Assembly: GCA_021768245.1 (NCBI GenBank)
Contig: JAETNO010000004.1
Coordinates: forward strand, 186,001-250,000
Reading direction: 5' to 3'
DNA from: Bacteroidaceae bacterium
Lineage (GTDB): Bacteria > Bacteroidota > Bacteroidia > Bacteroidales > Muribaculaceae
Length of the DNA stretch: 64,000 nt
Shown here: positions 16,920-23,501 of the stretch, in pieces
Layout of the letters: every line of letters starts with the position of its first letter
How positions within the stretch are numbered: the stretch's first letter is position 1
The notes under the pieces: model-generated
Database searches by the model: none
What the model saw: only the letters and a program-made list of their open reading frames with translations
Told to the model about the DNA's origin: nothing
Made by a program: the position numbers and the translations under genes

Positions 16920-18368
16920 ATGAGACGCATACTCACATTGGTCCTGACTCTGACCGCAGCGGCCCTCGGGATGTGGGCCGACAGTCAAAACGAGTTGAAC
17001 CGCTATCTGAAAGACTACAACACTCAGATGGCCTCCCGACAATATCTACCAGCCGCACGCTCTGCTGCAGCGGCAGCCAAAGTCTGTAGCGACGCGCGGA
17101 ACTATGACGGGGCTTTCCGCCTGCTTTCAAACGTAGACAAGGCTCTCGCGTCGATGGACATCACCCCCGACTCGCTTCCGAGAGTCTATTATGCAATCGA
17201 AAAGGCCCGTTTCGGCATATACCGTAAGCTCGACAACAACACTTCGGCTGCAAGGTCGCTGTCGAAGATGGGGAACTATGCAAAAAAATCGGGAAATAAG
17301 AATGTCGTGGGCGACATGCTCTTCAACGAGGCACAATATTACTATGCAACCGACCAGAAAACCAAGGGCGATATCTGCATAGCGAGGCTGATCAAACAGT
17401 TCGACAATTCAAAGGACTACAAGGCTGCCGACACGGCCTACCGCAAACTTATAAGCAAGGCCGTCTCGGCCAACGACGCAGAACTCGTGGAGCACACCTA
17501 CGAGAGCTATATGCAATGGTCTGACTCAATCGAAGCGGCCAACGCCAACACCGAACTCGGAAAGGTGAAAAAGGAATATGCCGAATCGCAGGAAACAATC
17601 GCCGAAAAGGACAGCGCCATAAAAGCCCGCACGGGATGGATTGTGACCTTCGTCACCCTCTTCGCCATAGCCCTGGGAGCCCTCGCGGTAGGCGGACTGT
17701 TCTACTGGCGCGTATTGTCGAAAAACCGCCGTATGCGCAAGAGTGTCGAGGCGGCCAATGCCCAAAGCGCAGCTAAAAGCGCGATACTCCACAATATGTC
17801 GTCGCAGATGGAGCCAACGCTCGAACGGCTTGACCAGAACGACCCCGCAGTGCAGAATCTCCGTGGCTATGTAAAGCGCGTGGGAGAGCTTTCCGATGTG
17901 GAAAATGCCGAACCGCGTGAAACCGACTCTCTCGAGGACGTGAACCTTGAACCCTTCTGCGAGGCAATCGCAGCGAAAATCAGGCCGGAGCTAAAATCAC
18001 GCGTCGTGCTCACCTTGGACGGCACCAAGGGCTATGCACGCATCGATGCCCCGGAAGTGGAGAAGATTCTGACCCATCTGCTCGAAAACGCCGCTAAATT
18101 CACGCCCGAAGGTGGCAAAATCACACTTGCATATAAGAAGCGCGGAGCGAAGAGCCATCAGTTTATCGTGACCGATTCCGGTCCCGGTATCCCCGAGGAA
18201 GAACGCGAGACCCTGTTCAAGGCCTTCTCGACGACCTCCGACCTCGCCGACGGCGATAAACTCGGGCTTCCGATATGTGCGCTACGCGCAGAGAAAATCA
18301 ACGGCAACCTCACCCTCGACCCAAGCATACGGACAGGAGCGTCGTTCATCCTGACAATCCGCAACTGA
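16920..18368 (+). CDS. Membrane sensor histidine-kinase-like protein with degenerate phosphoacceptor site
   Basis: A 482-residue protein. A signal peptide (about 1-20) is followed by a helical TPR-like periplasmic region (about 22-235), one membrane helix (about 240-264), a dimerisation helix and a HATPase domain (about 340-482). The ATP domain keeps the N box (LLENAAKFTPEGG) and G1 box (DSGPGIPEEE); the G2 region reads LGLPICALRAEKING. In the dimerisation helix, KSAILHNMSSQMEP aligns with the usual KSxFLxNMSHEIRTP, putting Ser295 where the phosphorylated His should be; His291 lies four residues earlier. No response regulator adjoins it. It may be a pseudo-kinase or use another His. Confidence 0.8.
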   Translation: MRRILTLVLTLTAAALGMWADSQNELNRYLKDYNTQMASRQYLPAARSAAAAAKVCSDARNYDGAFRLLSNVDKALASMDITPDSLPRVYYAIEKARFGIYRKLDNNTSAARSLSKMGNYAKKSGNKNVVGDMLFNEAQYYYATDQKTKGDICIARLIKQFDNSKDYKAADTAYRKLISKAVSANDAELVEHTYESYMQWSDSIEAANANTELGKVKKEYAESQETIAEKDSAIKARTGWIVTFVTLFAIALGALAVGGLFYWRVLSKNRRMRKSVEAANAQSAAKSAILHNMSSQMEPTLERLDQNDPAVQNLRGYVKRVGELSDVENAEPRETDSLEDVNLEPFCEAIAAKIRPELKSRVVLTLDGTKGYARIDAPEVEKILTHLLENAAKFTPEGGKITLAYKKRGAKSHQFIVTDSGPGIPEEERETLFKAFSTTSDLADGDKLGLPICALRAEKINGNLTLDPSIRTGASFILTIRN

Positions 18369-18383
18369 CACCGGCTTCCACTC

Positions 18384-18933
18384 TCAATCGTCAGACACCT
18401 CATCATATGTATCTATGACATGCTGCAATTCTGCTTCGGAAGGAAGCAGTTTTGCAGCTTTCTCGGAAACAAATTCTTTAAGCTGATATTCGGCAACTCC
18501 GAGCGGTTGATTCATGCCTCGGAAAGACCATTCAACTACGGTATCATCTTTCGATTTACAAATCAGCAAGCATTTCAAATTCGTCACCAAGTTGGTGACG
18601 AATTATATCCGCTTGATTATAAAACTCATACCACCGTTTGGCATACTTGATGTTGGTAACGGAAAATCCCGTTTGACCGGGGAAAGCCGTTTTTAGGTCA
18701 AGGCTTAGACAATCAAAGAACGCGCTTCCCCATTTGGCGGCTTCATGAAGCCTTGAAATATCTCGTCCCATATACCAATAGTATTCCAGCATAAATGTGT
18801 TGACTTTAACCGCAGCCTTTATCTGCGATCTGCGGAAACGCTCTTTCAACGTGCTTAAAAGGTGTGCATACTCCTTGCCAGCAATAATGGTATCACGTTT
18901 CACAAATGCCGGCTTATTATCTGTATTTGCCAT
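18384..18933 (-). pseudogene. Decayed PDDEXK nuclease of the DUF1016 (YhcG) family, internal deletion and frameshift
   Basis: Frame 18933-18556 encodes the intact DUF1016 N-terminal domain (125 residues, including KWGSAFFDCLSLDLK and FSVTNIKYAKRWYEFYNQ) and stops after a short run-out. Frame 18590-18384 encodes only the family's C-terminal tail (LLICKSKDDTVVEW, GVAEYQL). The middle, which in complete relatives holds the PDDEXK nuclease core of roughly 200 residues, is missing, and the remnants are out of frame. The junction lies at a perfect 27-bp palindrome (18578-18604). Full-length relatives are nucleases linked to defence islands and mobile DNA. Confidence 0.8.
18578..18604. repeat. Perfect 27-bp palindrome at the DUF1016 deletion junction
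   Basis: Arms AATTCGTCACCAA (18578-18590) and TTGGTGACGAATT (18592-18604) around a single G. It sits exactly where the two DUF1016 fragments meet. Confidence 0.8.
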
Positions 18934-18993
18934 AACTTATGTTACAAGGGACTTTCAGGTCTATTTATTTTGTTGGCTATTTCGCATCAGAGG

Positions 18994-19040
18994 CTTAGAA
19001 ACTGTTTAAAATTCACGATAAATTTTAAACAGTTTCTTAG
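18994..19040. repeat. Dispersed palindromic repeat, short form
   Basis: 20-bp arms 18994-19013 and 19021-19040 with one mismatch and a 7-nt CACGATA loop. The right 33 nt (19008-19040) are almost identical to 57061-57094, the right end of the 273-bp element in the mannan locus. Core: CTTAGAAACTGTTTAAA and its complement. It lies just past the stop of the gene at 19050 and could also act as a hairpin end for it. Confidence 0.8.
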
Positions 19041-19049
19041 ATTGCAAAT

Positions 19050-19655
19050 CTAATCATTTTCTGTGAGATTCACGGCCTTAAATTCCCAATTTCCGCGTAT
19101 GTTACGCGAAAATAAGATTTTAGGAATATGCATTGAGTGTCGGGAAGGGAGACAGGAATAGAGAAAGGAGTGCGACAAGCGTGCTATCTTACGGATAAAA
19201 AATCGGAAACAGCCCGAAGTTTCAGAAGTTTCCGTCGAAGAGCCGGCTTCGACATTTCCGGACAGAACGGTGTCCGCAACCATCTCCATTTCCGCCTGCT
19301 TTTCGGCTTCCATCTCCGGTTCCGGCTTTCTCCTGGCCGCTCTTTCGGCGGCTCGCTGACGGGCTCGCTGACAGCGCGCTATGGCCTTGTCGATATCGTC
19401 TTTCAAGGCATGGAAATAGCCTAATATCGCTTTATGAACAGTCCAGTGGGGAATCTCACGATTAGCGAGGTAGTCGTCGATGAATTCCATCACATAGTCG
19501 ACGAACGACGGCCCCCGGGCCACGGACTGCGCCATAGCCATCGCTTTCTCCCTGAGACGGGCATAGAATGTCTTGCTTATGGGTTTGTCCCATTTCACCT
19601 TTACGGAACATGCGGATATTCTCACGCTTGGTGTTGCGGTCATTAATACGGTCAT
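19050..19655 (-). CDS. Hypothetical protein, 201 aa, repeat-associated
   Basis: Not recognised. Residues about 20-115 look like real protein: a helical region with KTFYARLREKAMAMAQSVA, PSFVDYVMEFIDDYLANREI and a long Arg/Ala/Glu helix likely to form a coiled coil. The last 60 residues (Cys, Phe, Ser and Arg rich) look like read-through into a repeat rather than folded protein. No signal peptide. A -7 box at 19690-19683 lies 28 bp upstream of the ATG at 19655, supporting expression. It ends 10 bp before the dispersed repeat at 18994-19040, so the two may have moved together. Confidence 0.5.
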   Translation of the reverse strand: MTVLMTATPSVRISACSVKVKWDKPISKTFYARLREKAMAMAQSVARGPSFVDYVMEFIDDYLANREIPHWTVHKAILGYFHALKDDIDKAIARCQRARQRAAERAARRKPEPEMEAEKQAEMEMVADTVLSGNVEAGSSTETSETSGCFRFFIRKIARLSHSFLYSCLPSRHSMHIPKILFSRNIRGNWEFKAVNLTEND

Positions 19656-19682
19656 AGTAATGTATGGTTTTGTTTATGACCA

Positions 19683-19690
19683 CAAAGTTA
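19683..19690 (-). promoter_or_regulatory. Putative -7 box of the hypothetical gene at 19655
   Basis: The minus strand reads TAACTTTG, an exact TAnnTTTG match, giving a leader of about 20 nt. No -33 TTTG found. Confidence 0.5.
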
Positions 19691-19692
19691 AA

Positions 19693-19739
19693 GCTACCGC
19701 CCCCTGTTCGGACTGCGATTATGAACAGGAGACGGTAGC
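19693..19739 (-). terminator. Possible hairpin terminator after the outer-membrane protein gene
   Basis: GCTACCG and CCTGTTC (19693-19699, 19703-19709) pair with GAACAGG and CGGTAGC (19723-19729, 19733-19739), leaving a 3x3 internal loop. On the minus strand the stem is followed only by a short TTTAAC, so termination strength is doubtful. It lies between the stop at 19781 and the next promoter. Confidence 0.45.
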
Positions 19740-19780
19740 GATAATGAAATTGCCATAACGGCCGGCCCGCTTTGCGGAGC

Positions 19781-20467
19781 CTACCACTCATAGGCGATTG
19801 ACACGCCGAGTCCGTTAAGTGTCAGAGTATTGTTATTCCAATAGCTGTAGTTGTTATCAGAGGTTATGAGCTGGTATGCGAGTCCGATATTCACAGCCTG
19901 GCGCGGATTGCGTGAATTAACCGGGATACGCACTCCCAACGACGGCTTCAGGTAGAACTGGGCGTCGCCCGTCATGCATCCGTGCTGCAAGCGCAGATAG
20001 CTATTGCCCATAAGCCACATCGCTCCGGCCTTTATGTCGATAAAAAACGACATCGACCCCGTATCGCCGAAATTAAAACGGAAATCGGAGAACACAGGCA
20101 CCATAATTTTTGTGGTAGAGCTGGAATGTTCCCAATAGCCGGGACGGTCATAGTCCGGTGAAGGGACGTCGGTATTGTTCATGGCGACATCGATGCCGAT
20201 GCCGGCACCCATGAAAAACCATGACGAATACTGGAAGCCCTGGGAAGTGGAAAGCCCGATGATATTGACACGGTTATTGCCGATGCCGGCGATGCCGGAC
20301 GCTTCGACATATCCTTTATAGTTGAAAGACCCCGACAGGGCTGGCGACAGCAGGGCGGGCACCTGATTGACCATCTCATAATACTGCGCATGAGCCGACT
20401 GCGCGCCGGCCACAGCGACCGCACAAGTGGCCGCCATCAGAATTTTTTTCACAAGCCTCGTAATCAT
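19781..20467 (-). CDS. Small outer-membrane beta-barrel-like protein
   Basis: 228 residues with a clear signal peptide ending AQSAHAQ (cleavage about residue 28). The mature part alternates hydrophobic and polar residues with many aromatic and Gly residues, ends in an aromatic residue (SIAYEW), and has strand pairs such as SMSFFIDIKAGAMWLMG and VNIGLAYQLITSDNNYSY, all typical of an 8-strand OmpX/OprF-like barrel. No enzymatic motif. Its role is probably structural or adhesive. The gene is divergent from the lipoprotein gene at 20662. Confidence 0.75.
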   Translation of the reverse strand: MITRLVKKILMAATCAVAVAGAQSAHAQYYEMVNQVPALLSPALSGSFNYKGYVEASGIAGIGNNRVNIIGLSTSQGFQYSSWFFMGAGIGIDVAMNNTDVPSPDYDRPGYWEHSSSTTKIMVPVFSDFRFNFGDTGSMSFFIDIKAGAMWLMGNSYLRLQHGCMTGDAQFYLKPSLGVRIPVNSRNPRQAVNIGLAYQLITSDNNYSYWNNNTLTLNGLGVSIAYEW

Positions 20468-20579
20468 ATCTTTAATATTTAGCCTTTAAAATAAAAACAT
20501 TACGAAGAGAGAAATGTTGCTTCCGCCAAATCAGATGGGCGACCGACAATTGTTAATGCACATTAATGTTTGTTAAAAA

Positions 20580-20610
20580 TTTCGGGGGGGGGTAATTTTT
20601 CATACCTTTG
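20580..20610 (+). promoter_or_regulatory. Promoter with G9 tract in the spacer, upstream of the Asp-rich lipoprotein
   Basis: TACCTTTG at 20603-20610 matches the -7 consensus. Nineteen bp upstream lies TTTC (20580-20583), a near -33 box, directly followed by nine G (20584-20592). A change in the G count would shift the spacing between the boxes. A full TTTG exists at 20569-20572 but with a 30-bp spacer, too long unless the tract shortens greatly. Confidence 0.5.
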
Positions 20611-20661
20611 AGGGCGAAATCACAATGCACTATCAAAAGCTCAAATAACACAAAATCCATT

Positions 20662-21489
20662 ATGAAAATCTTTAAATCATTAGCAACCGTAGCGGTCTGC
20701 GCTATGGTCTGCGCAGGCTTCACCGCATGCGACGACGACGACGACGATGACGACAACAACAATGGCGGTGCCGGCAACGGCCAGCCCAACCCCTCGAAGG
20801 TGTTCCCGCTCGGAACTCCCTCCAAGATAGGCACCGCCAATGTCACCATCGGCGCAAACGGCCTCGTGTCACAGATAAAGGATGAAAACACGACAGTTAA
20901 ATTTGAATACCTGACATCGCGGGCCGATAATAACTATGATGTGAAGATGGTTATTACCGATGTCGATTACCCCACTGAGAACGATACATTCATGATGCGC
21001 CTCAACAACCAGGGCTTCGTTGAATATTGTCTCCAGACATCAGTTTCCGGTTCTGAAAAAGGGACTGACGAATGGTGGTTCAAATACAACTCCGCAGGTC
21101 AGATGAACTACATGAAACGCACGGAAGGCGACAACGAAGTCACTACCATCACATATGACAACGCAGGCGACATCACGAATGTCAGCGTCAAGGATGATGA
21201 TAACAACAACTCTTCATGCACGATTTCCTACAGTCCGTTGGAGGATAATAAATGCGGGGTGATGCTCTTCGACGAATGTCTCGGCATTGATATGGACGAA
21301 ATGAGCTATGCCTATTTCGCAGGCCTGCTCGGAAAAGCCACTACCCACCTTCCAAAACTCAACAAAGAAGACGACGGCTCAAGCACCAAATTCGACTGGA
21401 CCCTGTCAAACGGCAAACCCGTCAAATTAGTCTCCACCTATACCTACGATGGCTACGACAGCGTAGATGAAATGACTTTCGCGTGGTAA
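20662..21489 (+). CDS. Surface lipoprotein with poly-Asp export signal
   Basis: 275 residues from the ATG at 20662. Type II signal peptide with lipobox FTAC and Cys23, followed at once by eight Asp and three Asn. Acidic residues right after the Cys are the known lipoprotein export signal in Bacteroidetes, so the protein is probably on the cell surface. The body is beta-rich with YD-type repeat-like strands (KFEYL, WWFKYNSAGQMNYM, TTITYDNAGDIT), similar in style to DUF4595-like lipoproteins; the function is unknown. The Asp run is encoded by a near-perfect GAC repeat. A promoter with a G9 tract precedes it and a strong terminator follows. Confidence 0.8.
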   Translation: MKIFKSLATVAVCAMVCAGFTACDDDDDDDDNNNGGAGNGQPNPSKVFPLGTPSKIGTANVTIGANGLVSQIKDENTTVKFEYLTSRADNNYDVKMVITDVDYPTENDTFMMRLNNQGFVEYCLQTSVSGSEKGTDEWWFKYNSAGQMNYMKRTEGDNEVTTITYDNAGDITNVSVKDDDNNNSSCTISYSPLEDNKCGVMLFDECLGIDMDEMSYAYFAGLLGKATTHLPKLNKEDDGSSTKFDWTLSNGKPVKLVSTYTYDGYDSVDEMTFAW

Positions 21490-21511
21490 ACACACACATC
21501 TCTCCCTCCCC

Positions 21512-21549
21512 AGGCAGCTCCCCCGAAAAGCGGAGCTGCCTGTTTTTTT
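21512..21549 (+). terminator. Intrinsic terminator after the Asp-rich lipoprotein gene
   Basis: A 10-bp GC-rich stem (AGGCAGCTCC at 21512-21521 with 21532-21541), a 10-nt loop and a T7 run (21543-21549). It lies between the convergent lipoprotein and darG genes. Confidence 0.9.
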
Positions 21550-21562
21550 GACAGCAATTGAA

Positions 21563-22591
21563 TCAGTCAGTTATTGATTTAAGTTTATTAACCGCCAATT
21601 CTATATATTCCTTATTATCAAACATGCTGCGCTTCCGGTCGTTCCACCCGCAAAGTTTCCCGTATATCAAATCTGAATCCAAAGTTTTTTCTTTGTTTAT
21701 TATATAATCGACAGACGAAAGGAGTTCCAATGAAAAATCGGAATAAAACCCTTCAAGAAACTTCATGGTCCTATCCCCTATCGATTTAAGAGAGGGATTA
21801 TTTTCAATATATGAAACAACGTCGTCATATCCGTCAGCGATAAGGGTCAAGGGCTCAAAAGGTTTTTTATCCATATCGCTGTAGCCCATGAGATAGCTTC
21901 CATTTAAAGCGGCAAGCACAAAACGGACTTTCCCTGAGTAAGGGCCATAAAAATGCGGTGTATATTCCAGCTTGAAATATTTTTCAGCTCCAAAGCGTTG
22001 CAGAAAATAACAGATTTTCTCTCCCGCAAATTCCGAGACAAAGGAACCATTTCTGACAAGGTCATAGAGGACATATAAGAGCAGCGCCCTTCCGCCCGTA
22101 AGCTTCACCCTCTCCGTCTTCAGATGCTCCTTTATCCTTGCATTTGGTTCATAGACAAAAATCCGAGCGTCAATATCCTTCAGCCTGTCTTCAATCAAAG
22201 ACTTGACACGAGTCCATTCGAGACCACCATTGCCCGCGCCGAGCGGAGGAATAGCTACGGATTTTATATTTCTGTCAGTAATTTCCCGCACCAATGCATC
22301 AAGACCGGTCTCTATATAGGAGTATTCCGATGATTTCCTCCAGTCGGTTTTGGTCGGGAAATTAATTATTATCCTATCTCCCGATTCTATATTACTGTCA
22401 GTGGTAATCAAGAGGTTGCCAACCGTCAATTCACCGTTTTTGCATGCACGGCGATACTCATTATAATTTCCGGGATATAATTTCTTGAATTGCAAAGCGA
22501 TACCCTTACCCATGACTCCGACAGTATTGACGGTATTGACAAGAGCCTCGGCAGTACTTTCAAAAATATCTCCGGTTATATATTTTATCAT
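21563..22591 (-). CDS. darG: DarG-type macro-domain antitoxin (DNA ADP-ribosyl glycohydrolase)
   Basis: 342 residues from the ATG at 22591 (an in-frame TTG at 22609 is less likely). Residues about 1-155 form the macro domain: ITGDIFESTAEALVNTVNTVGVMGKGIALQFK, with the loop typical of DarG, and the GAGNGGLEW motif near 115-123. Residues about 160-342 are the helical C-terminal domain that, in characterised DarG proteins, binds and blocks DarT. The macro domain removes ADP-ribose from thymidine in single-stranded DNA. It lies 38 bp downstream of darT in one operon. Confidence 0.92.
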   Translation of the reverse strand: MIKYITGDIFESTAEALVNTVNTVGVMGKGIALQFKKLYPGNYNEYRRACKNGELTVGNLLITTDSNIESGDRIIINFPTKTDWRKSSEYSYIETGLDALVREITDRNIKSVAIPPLGAGNGGLEWTRVKSLIEDRLKDIDARIFVYEPNARIKEHLKTERVKLTGGRALLLYVLYDLVRNGSFVSEFAGEKICYFLQRFGAEKYFKLEYTPHFYGPYSGKVRFVLAALNGSYLMGYSDMDKKPFEPLTLIADGYDDVVSYIENNPSLKSIGDRTMKFLEGFYSDFSLELLSSVDYIINKEKTLDSDLIYGKLCGWNDRKRSMFDNKEYIELAVNKLKSITD

Positions 22592-22629
22592 CGGATTATA
22601 AGGATTCAAATTATTATATTACAACTGTT

Positions 22630-23283
22630 TTAATAATATGCCTCAGGAAAGACCTTTATACGGGATTCATCAATCCCCATCCTTATCAGCTTTCTCTTAG
22701 CCGTTCTATCATAACAGGCAAAAGAAGTGATGCACTCGGGAGAGACATCATCCCTGACCAAGAACTCCGCCTGCTTCCGGGCTTTGACCATCAAATTGTC
22801 AGACCCTCCCCAATATCTGGTCCGGACTGCCGACCAATCCACGTTGGTCGCCAAATCATCCATACATGAAGAATCAAATATCGATGTGCAGCTCTCCGTA
22901 GCATGCCCGTTCGTATAATAATACTCACTTTGCCTCTCCACTAACATTGAAATCGGACACGCCATATACACAATCTCAGAAGGGGTGACAGCCTCAGGCA
23001 CAAAATTTCCCCCTCGCTGAATCACATAGAGCATAGGCATCCTTACACCAAAATAAAAAGGGATAAAGTCTCCGAGCAGGATTGTCCTGTGAGGTGAATT
23101 TATACGGCCATTGTTAACTCTGACATGTCTATGACTACGCGTATCAATAAGCGACGCATCGCCAATCGCCCGATAGTCAGGATTCGAATTCGGGGAATTG
23201 CGATGAGTGATTCCATACCTGAGAACATGGGAGATGTTATCGATATGGGTGATACGATACACGAAGGTCTTTGTTAAGTCCAT
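22630..23283 (-). CDS. darT: DarT-type DNA ADP-ribosyltransferase toxin
   Basis: 217 residues, the usual DarT size (DUF4433). It has the N-terminal NAD-binding YRITHIDNISHVLRYGI (about 9-25), the GDFIPFYFGVRMPMLY region (about 71-86) and the catalytic Glu in KQAEFLV (E173). DarT transfers ADP-ribose from NAD onto thymidine in specific short motifs of single-stranded DNA, halting replication unless DarG reverses it; some systems protect against phage. A -7 box at 23309-23302 gives an almost leaderless message. No sign of inactivation. Confidence 0.92.
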   Translation of the reverse strand: MDLTKTFVYRITHIDNISHVLRYGITHRNSPNSNPDYRAIGDASLIDTRSHRHVRVNNGRINSPHRTILLGDFIPFYFGVRMPMLYVIQRGGNFVPEAVTPSEIVYMACPISMLVERQSEYYYTNGHATESCTSIFDSSCMDDLATNVDWSAVRTRYWGGSDNLMVKARKQAEFLVRDDVSPECITSFACYDRTAKRKLIRMGIDESRIKVFPEAYY

Positions 23284-23301
23284 TTGTCAGTATTCCTTTC
23301 G

Positions 23302-23309
23302 CAAATATA
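23302..23309 (-). promoter_or_regulatory. Putative -7 box of the darTG operon
   Basis: The minus strand reads TATATTTG, an exact TAnnTTTG match, 19 bp upstream of the darT ATG. No -33 TTTG at the expected distance. Confidence 0.55.
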
Positions 23310-23501
23310 CTAAAGAATAATGATTTTTTCGTAATTTTACATGCAGTTTTTCTCTTGTTTCCACAGTCGTGGAACAATTAAAAAGGTTTAATATGGTGCC
23401 TCCAAAAGCGAAAGATGCTGAAAGCGGATGGTATTCGAATCTTTTCCTGACGTAAGTCGGAAAGGTCAAACGTTATACTTTTTCAGGAGGCAAGGTAGAT
23501 T

